Under the pieces are notes generated by a model. It was not told where the DNA came from, ran no database searches, and worked only from the letters and a program-made list of their open reading frames with translations. Below, piece after piece: positions 45,801 through 56,468 of a DNA stretch of 64,000 nt; the stretch's first letter is position 1; every line of letters begins with the position of its first letter. Where the stretch lies: positions 1,484,325 to 1,548,324 of the forward strand of contig NC_089193.1 in NCBI RefSeq assembly GCF_947507565.1. The letters run 5' to 3'. The stretch is from Oscarella lobularis. Lineage: Eukaryota; Porifera; Homoscleromorpha; Homosclerophorida; Oscarellidae. Position numbers and translations under genes: made by a program.

Positions 45801-48276
45801 ATATACTCCGCCTGCCGGCGGAGTACGTACACGCCTGCCGGAATATATACACCGCATGCCGGAATATATACACCGCCTGCCGTAATATATACACCGCCTG
45901 CCGGCGGAGTACGTACACCGCCTGCCGGCGGAGTACACGCCTCCCGTAATATATACACCGCATGCCGTAATATATACACCGCCTGCCGGCGGAGTACGTA
46001 CACGCCTGCCGGAATATATACACCGCCTGCCGGCGGAGTACGTACACGCCTGCCGTAATATATACACCGCATGCCGGAATATATACACCGCCTGCCGGCG
46101 GAGTACGTACACCGCTTGCCGTAATATATACTCCGCCTGCCGGCGGAGTACGTACACGCCTGCCGGAATATATACACCGCATGCCGTAATATATACACCG
46201 CCTGCCTGCGGAGTACGTACACGCCTGCCGGAATATATACACCGCCTGCCGGCGGAGTACGTACACGCCTGCCGTAATATATACACCGCATGCCGGAATA
46301 TATGCACCGCCTGCCGGCGGAGTACGTACACCGCGTGCCGTAATATATACTCCGCCTGCCGGCGGAGTACGTACACGCCTGCCGTAATATATACACCGCC
46401 TGCCGGCGGAGTACGTACACGCCTGCCGGAATATATACACCGCATGCCGGAATATATACACCGCCTGCCGTAATATATACACCGCCTGCCGGCGGAGTAC
46501 GTACACGCTTGCCGTAATATATACACCGCCTGCCGTAATATATACACCGCCTGCCGGCGGAGTACGTACACGCTTGCCGTAATATATACACCGCCTGCCG
46601 GCGGAGTACGTACACGCCTGCCGGAATATATACACCGCATGCCGGAATATATACACCGCCTGCCGTAATATATACACCGCCTGCCGGCGGAGTACGTACA
46701 CCGCCTGCCGGCGGAGTACACGCCTCCCGTAATATATACACCGCATGCCGTAATATATACACCGCCTGCCGGCGGAGTACGTACACGCCTGCCGGAATAT
46801 ATACACCGCCTGCCGGCGGAGTACGTACACGCCTGCCGTAATATATACACCGCATGCCGGAATATATACACCGCCTGCCGGCGGAGTACGTACACCGCTT
46901 GCCGTAATATATACTCCGCCTGCCGGCGGAGTACGTACACGCCTTCCGTAATATATACACCGCCTGCCGGCGGAGTACGTACACGCCTGCCGGAATATAT
47001 ACACCGCATGCCGTAATATATACACCGCCTGCCGGCGGAGTACGTACACCGCTTGCCGTAATATATACTCCGCCTGCCGGCGGAGTACGTACACGCCTGC
47101 CGTAATATATACACCGCCTGCCGGCGGAGTACGTACACGCCTGCCGTAATATATACACCGCCTGCCGGCGGAGTACGTACACGCCTGCCGGTATATATAC
47201 ACCGCTTGCCGGCGGAGTACGTACACGCCTGCCGGTATATATACACCGCCTGCCGGAATATATACACCTCTGGTAACGCATTGACACTCGGCCAATCGTT
47301 CAGCTACAAGAAGAACTCCCTTCTTATGAGCCGCAGCTATGAGATGCTTAGTCAAAGACTGTGCTCCCTCCTCCTATGAAATCCTTAGACTACACAATAG
47401 CGCACTAATCCTATTTTAGGAGCTCTGTACAAGTGAGGACGGTGTCTTGGCTGAAAGGCATAAGTCCCTGTTGTCGTTTTGTGATTTGACGCTATCAAAA
47501 TGGGACGAGAAATTGAAGATTTCGTCCGGCAAAGTTACATCGAAATCGTTTTTGTCTAAGGACCACTCAATATTGAGTCGAATACAGCAAGTGATATTTT
47601 TATTAGACGAGATAATTTGTATAGTCGTAAGTTGAATATTCAGGTTTTGGCGGATGAAGAGCGTCTTCGAAAGAGGACCCAGCTAAAACGTTCTACATAT
47701 CACATTCTGGGAAAAGAGAGTCAGCCCAGCTCTAAGGTAGTCATCAAAGGCCTCGCTTGAGTCTATATAGCTACGTTTTTGTATCTAGATCAGAAGAGAT
47801 TCTCATCTGCATGATTACAATGATGAAATATTTGATGACGATGACTTTTATCATCAGGTGACCAGGGACAGTTCTTTTGATTATACTCTTAATCTGTTGT
47901 ATATTTCAATAAGATTTTGAAGGAACTGATTGAACGTCATACAAGTCCCGACGATCCCGCATTTTGGGGCAAGTAAGTTTGACTACAGATAGCTGTACAT
48001 TTATAATTTTATTTATTTTTTATTTAGGCAGTGGTCAGATGCTCAAAAACTGCGATCGAAGGCGAGAAAAAACGTCGATACGAAGGCGAGCAAAGGAAGA
48101 AAAGTTCGATACGACGTACACACGAAACTACAGAACTTCATGGCTCCATTGGAAACCGGAACAATGCCGGACTCTTCAAGGTACAAAAAAAGTCGCAAAA
48201 ATACGTATTCATTTGATTTTTATTTTTTCTAAGAGACGAACTATTTCATTCCTTATTTGGAAAGAAACGTCGTTAG
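39845..48276 (+). CDS. AATF: AATF/Che-1/Bfr2 homologue split by a giant satellite intron
   Basis: Nucleolar protein of small-subunit ribosome assembly, also known as an apoptosis-antagonising transcription factor. Start at 39845 (MSAKRLREQLASLTNPEPLS); an acidic tract of Glu/Asp follows near 40140-40230, then KLWDCLLETRIKLQRAVANV and MEALTGLLDDLVRLQQTLVE. The exon ends EKIEDK with donor at 40673. The next coding exon starts at 47420 (ELCTSEDGVLAERHKS), in phase, after a 6,747-bp intron. It continues ISSGKVTSKSFLSKDHSILS, ADEERLRKRTQLKRSTYHIL, NDEIFDDDDFYHQILKELIE, TKASKGRKVRYDVHTKLQNF and MAPLETGT, and ends DELFHSLFGKKRR; stop 48274-48276. The conserved C-terminal TRAUB-type domain is complete. 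Other introns are 40-120 bp, so this one is about 70-fold larger. Confidence 0.9.
41717..41757. repeat. 10-bp inverted repeat at the boundary of two arrays
   Basis: atgggtcggc at 41717-41726 is repeated inverted and exact as gccgacccat at 41748-41757, around a 21-base unique loop. It sits between the last 44-bp unit and the start of the 20-bp pyrimidine array, the only non-repetitive sequence at that junction. Confidence 0.8.
41774..42494 (+). repeat. 20-bp polypyrimidine tandem array (about 36 copies)
   Basis: Units of ccttttgccttctccctatg or ccttttgccttctccctttg, with occasional shortened units (ccttttccctatg). The plus strand is almost purely pyrimidine apart from a G and an A per unit. 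The array is embedded in the 44-bp satellite, and the 44-bp repeats resume directly after it (ctgccggcggagtac at about 42493). Open in several plus frames with Leu/Pro/Phe/Cys/Ala-rich translation, which I regard as a by-product. Confidence 0.93.
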
Positions 48277-48387
48277 CAAATAATTTTGACGTAGCCGAAA
48301 TCGTATCCGGGTGTTCGCAACCCTCACATCACGCTTGTCCGGGGCTCTGTCCGCCATCTTCGTTTCGTCATCCACGCGAGAAGTCCA

Positions 48388-49375
48388 ATGTCCTCACCAA
48401 CCCTATACGGCGACATCGGCAAAGAGGCGAACGACCTCTTCTCCAAAGGCTACGGCTTCGGCAACGTAAAAGTCGCGCTCACGACGAAAGCGGACACGGG
48501 AATCCAATTCAAATCGTCGGGAACGCACAACAACGACTCGGGACGCGTAACGGGCGCCTTCGAAACGAAATACGTCAACGATTCGCACGGCATCACGTTC
48601 ACCGAATCGTGGAACACGGAAAACGTTCTCGGCACGTCGATCGCACTCGCCGGGCCCCATTTGCCAAGCGGCGCCAAGTTGGCGATCGACACGACCTTTT
48701 CGCCGTCTACGGGCCGAAAGACGGCCCAGGCGAAGGGCAGCTATAAGCACCAGTACTTCGCCGTCGACGGGGGCGCCGATTTCGATTACGGCGGCCCGTC
48801 CGTCTTCGGTTCGGCCGTTCTTGGTTACGAAGGATGGCTCGCCGGCTATCAGGTAAATCGCCATGCACGTGCCCACGTGGTGTGTTCCATAAACGTGACG
48901 TCACGGTGGTGTAGGATAGCGCAGCGTTAACGACTGCTTATTCTTTTAAATTTCTTTCTAGGTATGCTATGACACGGCGAAGGGCAAAGTGTCGACGAGC
49001 AATTTCGCTCTCGGCTACAAATCCGACGATTTTGTCCTATCGTCTTTCATCAACGACGGACAGGAATTTAGCGGCTCTCTCTATCACAAAGTCAACGACG
49101 ATATACAGGTCGGTGCCAAGATGTCGTGGGCGTCCGGCAGCAATACGACGTCATTCGGAATCGGCGCGCGAATGCAATTCAAAGACAGCACGGGATTCTC
49201 CGATAGTCCGTATGCGTCCGTCAGCGTCAAGGTCAATAATCGGGCTCAGATTGGCCTCGGGTATACGCACGCGTTGAGGGAGAAAGTTAAGGTCACTTTG
49301 TCCACTCTCATCGACGCTAAGTCACTGAATCAGCCCGGGCATAAGCTCGGTTTTGGGCTTGAGGCTGAGATGTGA
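48388..49375 (+). CDS. VDAC: Voltage-dependent anion channel (mitochondrial porin)
   Basis: Outer-mitochondrial-membrane beta-barrel for metabolite exchange. Two exons: 48388 to about 48853, and from about 48962 to 49375. The protein begins MSSPTLYGDIGKEANDLFSK then GYGFGNVKV, matching the N-terminal helix and first strand of VDAC (the Y.DLGK.A.D...KGY.FG pattern). It shows alternating beta-strand composition throughout and the late motif NNRAQIGLGYTHALREKVKV (porin signature region). It ends LNQPGHKLGFGLEAEM, as in other VDACs (GHK.G.GLE). Total length is about 290 residues, normal. The 108-bp intron lies after EGWLAGYQ. Codon use is GC-rich, unlike the following intergenic sequence. Confidence 0.94.
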
Positions 49376-50050
49376 GTGTTGTGAGGGGCTCCGGATTGAC
49401 TCTATGAACGGTGCACTGTTTTTAGTGTGAGTTGTTTTGATTTTTGTCTATGTCGGCCGTATGTAATGATTGTTGATTTATTTAGTGTGTTATTTTTGTG
49501 TTTGTTGTAAATCCCCGTCTGCCTGCTAATGAGTCAGTTTGTTCGGTAAGTTCTTTGTGTGCGTGTGTGTGTGATCGAGGAAGAAGCTCAAGACTTGTTT
49601 CTCTGCTAGACTGTCGTGGAATGTCGTTTTTGCAGCTTGGGCGCGAAAAGGAAAAGGATCTCGTGGAAGCGCATGCGCGTTACTTCGTTTTTGCTGTCCC
49701 CGTATGTCGACGAATTCCAATTTCGCGAAACGACGTCGAAACGGCAGCGAAAAAGCGCTGGAACGAGTATAAAGGTAAAATACAATGTCCCAATTATCTT
49801 GTTGTGAATAGACTGCAGGAGATCCTCTTTAGGACTCGCGAGCACCAACCGCACCTTCGATCGTCGTTCTCGTGCCTCGCCACGACGCGCAAGCAAGTTT
49901 TTTATGTAAAGAGCACTCTAGGACGTGAAAAGGCAGGTAAGAGAAACGATCGCAGCTCGAAAAAACGAAAGGGGGCCCCTCCTCGTCTTTCGACCGTATT
50001 TTTGCCCGTTTGCATGCGCCGATCGTACCCTTAAAATTCATGTGTTATAT
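49376..50050. other. VDAC 3' flank; no gene recognised
   Basis: Contains a GT-rich (tgtgtgcgtgtgtgtgtg) tract near 49556 and an open frame (49498-50034) that I cannot match to any family. It has weak coding character and splice-like signals at 49774 and 49920. I leave it uncalled. Confidence 0.5.
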
Positions 50051-50096
50051 AGTTGCACTCTCAAACTTCTGCGTTGAACGATAGAGATTTTCTAGT

Positions 50097-50710
50097 TAAT
50101 TTTGAGGGGCGAAATGAGACGCTTTCAAAAGTTGACGAGAACGTCGAAAAATTTAAAACCGTGAACTATAAGTATCTTGTTAACTTCGCAGTATCAAATT
50201 TGTCATTTTTTGAGAGGCGTCACGTGGCTAATATTAATGCGTACGGGAAGGGAGTCTTTTTCAGTGTGAAATTTGACTCGTACGAACTGTTTGACCTCGT
50301 AGGGTTGTTCTACTGATAAAATAGAGTAGATCTAGTGCGTTTATTTTGAAATCAGTGAGTTGAGATTTTTAAGCAACCGTGAACTATAGTCCATGGTTTT
50401 TGGTCAAAAACCCTATCTCTCAGAACTCCAAATTTTCTATGTCAAACGATAGAGCCGAAGTATCTAGTTAACTCCACGGTCTCAAATTTGTCTACCGTAC
50501 CAAATATGTTGCTTTTTTGAGAGGCGTGGCTGATACTAGTGCGACCGGAAGCGGGTCTTTTTTCGTGTGAAATTCGATCCGTACGAACTTTTTGACGTTG
50601 TGGGGTTGTTCTACTAACAAAGTAGAGTAGATTTAGCGCGTTTATTTGGAAATCCGTGAGTTGAGATTTTTAAGCAACCGTGAACTATAGTTCATGGTTT
50701 TTGGTCATTT
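50097..50710. repeat. Diverged direct duplication of about 300 bp, non-coding
   Basis: Two copies, about 300-307 bp apart, share ttgagaggcgt (50210 and 50517), gtgtgaaat..gactcgtacgaact, ggttgttctact, gtagagtagat and gagttgagatttttaagcaa followed by ccgtgaactatag (about 50360-50389 and 50661-50690). Identity is high but broken by substitutions and small indels. No conserved frame; probably an old tandem duplication or two copies of an uncharacterised interspersed repeat. Confidence 0.85.
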
Positions 50711-51017
50711 TGGTGACCTCTCCGATTCCTAAGATTTCTTTATAAAACAATGGGGATGGGTTGCCTGTTTGACCTCGCGATGCCAAGAGGACCTCACACC
50801 TCAAATTTTGGCTGAAATTGACATTTTTTGTAGATGCCTATATCAATACATGGATCAATTCCCTCCTCCTCTACGGCGCTCCTCAAGTCATTCAAGGTAA
50901 ATAAGACAGTAGATTTGAGTGCACTGGTTTCAATTTGAATTTTAGTTCTCTCCTCTCCCCAACGGATCGATCAATCCGACGATACAGATGCAGAAAGAAG
51001 AAGATGTAGACGAAGAC
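50711..51017. other. Unassigned sequence with exon-like splice signals
   Basis: A segment 50834-50900 is bounded by an AG acceptor-like end and a GT donor (aag|gtaaat). A second starts after ttttag at 50945. The joined frame DAYINTWINSLLLYGAPQVI is open but short and runs into the repeats after 51015. It may be a gene fragment; evidence is weak. Confidence 0.3.
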
Positions 51018-51250
51018 ATCACCCTGGGGACTTGGGTTAAAGTCTCCCTCCCTGGCAGCCGGAGGTTAATCAGCTGTCCCCCTGTGGACTTGGGTTAAAG
51101 TTCACCCTGGGGACTTGGGCAAAGTCTCCCTCCTTGTGGGCTGGAGGTTAATGTGCTCTCCCCTGGGGACTTGGGTTAAAGTCTCCCTCCTTGGTGGCTG
51201 GAGGTTAATGTGCCTACCCCCTGTGGACTTGGGTTAAAGTTCACTGTGGG
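51018..51250. repeat. Imperfect ~60-bp minisatellite
   Basis: About four units containing ctggggacttgggttaaagt then ctccctccttggtggctgga and ggttaatgtgc. They alternate with a shorter ctgtggacttgggttaaagt variant. Flanked downstream by a purine-rich gaggaggaggaagaaggagg tract near 51340. Confidence 0.85.
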
Positions 51251-52581
51251 GACTGCAGTCTCAGTCTCACCGCTTGGCCTCCTATGGGGGTCAAGTGGCA
51301 GCGCAGGAGCAACGGCCCAGGGACAACCAAGAAGGGAGGAGGAGGAGGAAGAAGGAGGGGAGAGGACTTTTATTTTAATTGTTGCATCCGGGATATTTTG
51401 AATAAAATTTTGAACATAGTTTCTCCTACTTTTATTGCAAAATAAGCGCGCGCGTCATGCAATGTAATCTACGCGCGTTAGCTCAGAGACCGCGGTGCAG
51501 GTGCACGCAAAGTCCCTAAGCTAAAGTGCGTTGCTTTTGTCTCCATACCCTGGAGATCAAAAGCTACATGCATCTACTTCTACTTCCATGCAAAAAAAAA
51601 AACGCGCGTAGAAGTTCTCTTTGTTGGCATTCTTTCCAAATTCGATTCGAAGGAACTTGGATGGCGAGAGAACGCAATAAGGAGAGTGTCCCCATTGCAA
51701 GTTCTTCCAGGGGAAACTAAACAGAAAGAAAAGCATAGTTGGAAACGACTATCCAGCATCGTTAGCTCACTGGAGTGCACGAAAGGTCATTGCTAGCTGA
51801 AGCGAGAATAGTCCGCGCTGTAATCCGCTTGCTTCGACGTACGGTTTTTTATTGCGCGCGGCGAAGAAAGGGGTTCCTTCGCGATTTTTGCTTTTGTTTT
51901 TCTGGCATTTGATGAAGCGCGCTTGAGCCGCGTCGAGGTGTGCTAGGCGGTCGGGTCGAAGGGAGAGCCGGGCCAAGATTGGCGCCGACCACGTGGCGAA
52001 AAAAGGAGCCCCTCTTCGCGAAAGATCTATTCTGAGCGTTCTACGAGGATCTCATGCAATCGCTTTCAACGCCCAAATAAGAACAAAGCACGCGAGACCA
52101 GACGCGCTCAGCCAGGGACTTAGGAGAGCTCTATCGAGCGTTTTTCGCGTCGCGAGCGTCGCACGAGCGTTGCTTTGCAGAAAAGCACTTCGATCTTACC
52201 TATTTAGCCTCGACGACGTGCAGTTCTGCTTCCTTTCGAAACGAGCGAGTCGGAGCGACGCGATTTCGAAAAAACTGATTAGGCAATGCTGGCGCATGCG
52301 CTGTAGCAAACTTCCCGTACATATATATACATCTATTTGTACCAAAGCATTATTAATACATAGGGAAATAGAGAGAGAACAACTGCTATCTCTTACACTG
52401 TCAATAGACGTATTCTATAGCTTTCTTGGATACAGTTTCGGCGAAGGAGTCGGAGCCAAGAGGTACGAAGGCAGTCTCGGAGAAGACCCATCGAAGAAAT
52501 CGACGTCATCCTCCGAACAAAAAAGAGGCAAAGACGCCTGAGGTCGATTTTCAGGAAAAGAAAACGAATCCTGAAAGAAAA
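51251..52581. other. Intergenic region; one unmatched open frame
   Basis: A stretch of about 1.3 kb with no recognised gene. It holds a GC-rich gcgcgcgcg tract at about 51445 and an open frame at 51993-52541 (182 codons, Arg/Ser/Leu-rich, no recognised motif). The frame could be spliced at 52317 into another open segment, but its composition is that of unselected CG-rich DNA. No tRNA or other RNA gene was recognised. Confidence 0.45.
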
Positions 52582-54000
52582 TCAACTAGAATGCTCCCTT
52601 AGAAAAAAAATTAGGCATACAAGGCACTGTTCATGTGACGTCGCTTCATATATAACTTTGTATTGATCCACTTGCGCCGCCCCCTCTTTTCTGCTAAAAT
52701 AATATACGTTACGTAGATCTCAGATTACAATACCATACCTGTCGTCTATAGGAGTCCTGTCAACGGTCATCTCCGTTTGGCCAAAGAGTCGGTCGAGAAC
52801 GGTGTCACCGTCCTCCTCTTTCTCCTCCGTTTCCTCGTCGTCTTCCATGTCGGCTCGGACTTCTTCGACTGCAGTTCTATGGTCTTCGTTGCTCTGGTGC
52901 TGCTCGTTCTCTACTGTAGCCACGTCCTGCCTTTCCAGACTTAGAGCAACGTTAATTAAATAATTGAGCCTCACGTGACGTCGTTGAACCCACCTTTGCT
53001 TATAGATGTCTCTGATGGAAGACTTTGCCGCGGCGAGACGATCTAGATATCCCATCATGGGACAATACGGATGTGCAACAATAGGCCCCCTACCCAGTGT
53101 TTCAATCCTAGGCAACGAATTCGTGATTTTCTTAGCAATGACATTCAAATCAAGCTAAGATATTATTAAAAATTTGTGATTTTATTTTTATATACGAGAT
53201 ATCTATCTGCCTTACTTTGAGTTCTGGTTTTGGGCTTGCGATTGCTGCCATTTCTGGCGGATCGACGTTCATCTGTTCTAAAGAGTTCCCTTCAGCGGAA
53301 ATTCCCAGATTGGGACTGTGCTTTGCTCCTCGCTTCGCTGCTTTTGACGTCACGACTTTATCAAATAATCGAACGTGGCTCTAGAGACGAAAGAAAAAAA
53401 ACGTCTCTGTCAAAACGACGTATACAAAGCCAAGTCTTCATAAAAATCGATACGTACAACCAATTTGGCATTCGAAAATATAGGAAACGATTGACCACCG
53501 CCGATCTGACGAGTACACTAAAAATAAGAAGAAAAAAAAGATATAAAAAAACATTTTCCATTGAGGGAGGTCAAGTGAGCCATTTCACGTACCCTATTCG
53601 TTTCTCGTGCTCTCTTAATGTGTTCTTCAATGGGATTCGATGCCCTGTGGTTTTCCTTGCCCTTTTCTTTTTCCTTCGACGTTGGGACGCCGTAGCTTCG
53701 TTTCGGCCTCTGTCGCGGACGATCGCGTCGGCGTTCTCGCCTGTCCTGCTCTCGACGTCGAGACGGAGCGGCGGCGGCGGCGTCCGAAGCGTTTTGCATC
53801 TCCTGGACGCGTTTCCCAATCGAAACGTCGCGCTCTCTGCTTTCTCGACGCTTCGGCTTGGGCACGCGTGTTCCTCGCGCACCAGTACAATCGCGGCGAG
53901 ACCGAACGCGACGAGAAACTTCGTTACGAAGCCGATTTGGGCCGAAATCTGAGGGCGCTTGAATAGCCCGGTGACCCGGCTCGCAGTGCCCGTATAATCC
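52582..54000 (-). CDS. Unidentified spliced gene, basic N-terminal half and acidic C-terminal half
   Basis: Read on the minus strand from an acceptor at about 54000 with six or so in-phase GT..AG introns. Exon blocks in order: GLYGHCEPGHRAIQAPSDFG, a very basic stretch ending KRSYGVPTSKEKEKGKENHR and IEEHIKRARETN, then VLVRSAVVNRFLYFRMPNW, SHVRLFDKVVTSKAAKRG, MNVDPPEMAAIASPKPELK, NVIAKKITNSLPRIETLGRG with HPYCPMMGYLDRLAAAKSSI, and an acidic segment (RADMEDDEETEEKEEDGDTV). TVLDRLFGQTEMTVDRTPID and a short tail follow, with a stop at 52584-52582. I recognise no family. The start codon is unresolved, and the first exon may lie in or near the 3' end of the NCLX gene. A real gene is supported by phase-consistent splicing across several exons. 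Confidence 0.55.
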
Positions 54001-54071
54001 TACGTAAAACGGATTAAAATCATTAGTGCAAAAAAACAGAATACAAAAAAATATTCGTTTTTCACTTATCT

Positions 54072-56366
54072 CTACGCAAATTCGACGCACAGTAAAACAA
54101 TGATAAAGATGAGGTAGGAAATTAGCAGCGGAATTCCGAGGACTTTGTCCGCTTGTCGATGACGCAATGTGACAACAAGTGTAGCCAAAGCAACGCTGAA
54201 GAGTAAAAATCCGGAAGCAACACTAAGTTGCGCTGTGAGCTTCACTTTGTAAGAACCCCCATTTTTGATGATAGCAAGAATACAGGAAAGTCCGACCCCA
54301 ATCAGCATATCTATACAATATATTTATCGCTAGAAATCGCCCATATCATGCGTCTGTACTTAGAAGAGGGCTTCCGTAGGACGCAGAAAAACCCATTATT
54401 GGTTTTCCTTCCTTTGCCACTAGGAAGTTTGCTATAAGATCTGGAGAACAGAACAGTAATAAAGGCCAGAAATAAAGCGATTTTCGTATACCGCAAACAC
54501 TGTTGCCGCCAGCTAGTACAATTAAACCGAGAAGCGCTCCACTTAGCTGCAGCATGTCTCCAATTGCCTGTAGTCAATTAACGCTTGTATCGTATCTCTT
54601 TGCTATCTCCTTTCTTACTTCTAGTATGTTGACGACTTCGTTTGCTATAATGTAGATCCAGACTATAGACATGACAAATCCTAAGAAGGCAAAGACCTGG
54701 AAATGCCAGCATGAACAATCTTTAAAGAAAAATAGTCTTCTGTGCGCTTACCCAATGAAATCGAGGCGGTTCATCTGTGTACGTCGTAAGCGCTACAAAA
54801 AGAGCTAACGCAGTGCTGACTGCTAAAGAAATCAGCCCCACAATTAACCCGTCCTTCACTTCCTGGAAGAAAACTAAGGACACAGAATTCAAAAGTCGAT
54901 AACCAGCAACTAAAATTTAATTTTTGCCTACTCACAGTCAAATGCCACAGCAGCGAGAGTGGGACCAAGGACTAAATTAAACATCATTAGAAGACGATTC
55001 CATCCGTGATTGGGAGGCTTCTTATAGTCGACGACAGGAGTGGTGAGCGTGAGAAGAAAACGAACAGGCTCTTGTAAAACAAGTACAATCTTGCTATACC
55101 ACCTAAGCATCGAAAAGAAATAGAATAGCGATTGTCTTCATCCTTTTTCTTCTCCTTACGGTAAAGCCTTGAAATCTTTCCACGTATGAGGCCATAAAGC
55201 TTTCAATAATTGACGGAATTGATGTTTAGATAATCGAGAAACTGACATCTTTTCTTTGTCCTTTCTCGTTGCGACTGCAGGTCCCTTTACATCGGTCACT
55301 GAGTCCTCGATCTCCGACTGAGACCGCTCAATATCTCGACTTATTATTATTGTTTGATCTGGACTTTTCGGCTTTGACTCGTCAATGCTTTCCTCCTCAT
55401 CAAAATTCTCAGAATCTGTACTACCGTTTGACTCCTCAGAGAGAAGGCCCTTCTTCTCTTCAGCTGTAAAAAAATCAATGAATTAATTAATAATACCCGC
55501 AGTGGTTCCTTACTCGTTTCTCCCTTCTCAAACTTCAAACTAACGATGACCAAAACGACGTAGCAGACGTAAAAGCCAACGAATCCAAGCGCCTCCGCCA
55601 GAGATATCTCCCCATCGGCAATCATCACAACCAGCCAGATGATCGCCCCCAAATAAAACAGAGTATCCCGAAGAAAGACCCACAATCGAATACCCATCGA
55701 ATAAAAAAACGTAATAAGTCCGGCGACAATCGAAGTGACGAAGAGACCCCCACCCAAAATAGCCCCCATGGCCGTATCGGCAAACGAGCCGTCGTTATCG
55801 ACTTTCGTCATGAGAACGACGAGACTGAATATATCAGCGGCACCGTTGCCGAGCGCGAGAAACGTGACGCCGGCGACGCTCTCGCTGAGACGAAGCGTTT
55901 TGGAGATGGTATCGAGAGACGGAACGAGATAATATTTGACCGTCAGGGCGACGTTGACGAATAGGTACGAGATCCAGAGGGCGAAGACGACGACGCTCGC
56001 CGCCACCTGACCGTTGAGAGTGCAGTAGGGAAATCGAATGTAGGGAATGTAGCCGTCTTCGATTTGGCAGTCGCTCGCGTTGGTGACGAATTCGCATCGA
56101 TCGGAAGCGTTAATCTTGTGTAAATCGCTACACTGAAGGTAGGAAGAAATCAGGAAAATTTAAACTCTTTATATAAGCTCTACGTATCCTTCAAACACTG
56201 CTCTAACTGTTCTTACTCATGCTGATGATGGTCACGGGTGTATGCATGGGTCTCATGGGCTTACCGGTATGAATGAATCGTTGCTCGAGAGACGTTCTGG
56301 CGTCGCTGCACTTGGCTTGAAAGCAGTAAAAAGGCAAAAGAGAACGACGACTATCGTTGCGTTCAT
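54072..56366 (-). CDS. SLC8B1: NCLX-type sodium/calcium exchanger (SLC8B1/SLC24A6 family)
   Basis: Cation/calcium exchanger; the animal NCLX works at the inner mitochondrial membrane. Start at 56366 with a hydrophobic N-terminus (MNATIVVVLFCLFTAFKPSA). A Cys-containing segment with NASDRCEFVTNASDCQIEDG and YIPYIRFPYC follows, as in the family. The first half has membrane helices and the alpha-1 repeat ESVAGVTFLALGNGAADIFS, then GAILGGGLFVTSIVAGLITF and RLWVFLRDTLFYLGAIIWLV. A large charged cytosolic loop sits at about 55330-55470. In the second half the alpha-2 repeat reads LAGGNSVCDLIANFLVAKEG, with IGVGLSCILAIIKNGGSY afterwards. It ends LLISYLIFIIVLLCVEFA; stop 54074-54072. Introns are 50-100 bp. 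NCLX versus plant-type CCX is judged by the overall match to animal NCLX. Confidence 0.87.
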
Positions 56367-56468
56367 CTTGCGGGCTTTGCATCACGTGCTTGAGGGAAAA
56401 CAAGCACGTGAGGTAAAATGTTCTATTATATCGATAGTAGTTAGAAATACGTGCAACCACCACAATCT

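Larger units (their letters stand above)
40697..47268. repeat. Large dimeric 44-bp satellite array inside an AATF intron
   Basis: About 130 copies of a 44-bp unit made of two related halves. Half A is 21 bp (gtaatatatacaccgcctgcc); half B is 23 bp (ggcggagtacgtacac, then gcctgcc). Both end in an acac(c)gcctgcc core. Halves alternate, but A-A runs are common. Variant sites recur (gtaata or ggaata, cctgcc or catgcc or cttgcc). The unit contains the palindromes gtacgtac, gccggc and tatata. A different 20-bp array interrupts it at 41774-42494. Because 44 is not a multiple of 3, reading it rotates through all frames. The antisense unit has no stop in any frame, which explains the very long minus-strand open frames here; I do not annotate these as genes. 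Confidence 0.95.

Noticed and set aside
40314-47355. Very long minus-strand open frames (up to 932 codons) and shorter plus-strand ones over the repeats, as candidate repeat-protein genes
   Set aside because: They are direct translations of the 44-bp and 20-bp tandem repeats in all frames, lie in an AATF intron, and share no start, domain or codon signal of their own.
49498-50034. 178-codon open frame after VDAC as a gene
   Set aside because: No family similarity, no convincing start context, and composition like flanking sequence.
51470-51530. Possible tRNA (ttagctcaga block resembling an A-box)
   Set aside because: No B-box/T-loop sequence and no cloverleaf pairing could be made.
51993-52541. 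182-codon open frame as a gene
   Set aside because: Arg/Ser/Leu-rich with no motif; CG-rich unselected sequence can stay open this long. Kept only as a note in the intergenic entry.
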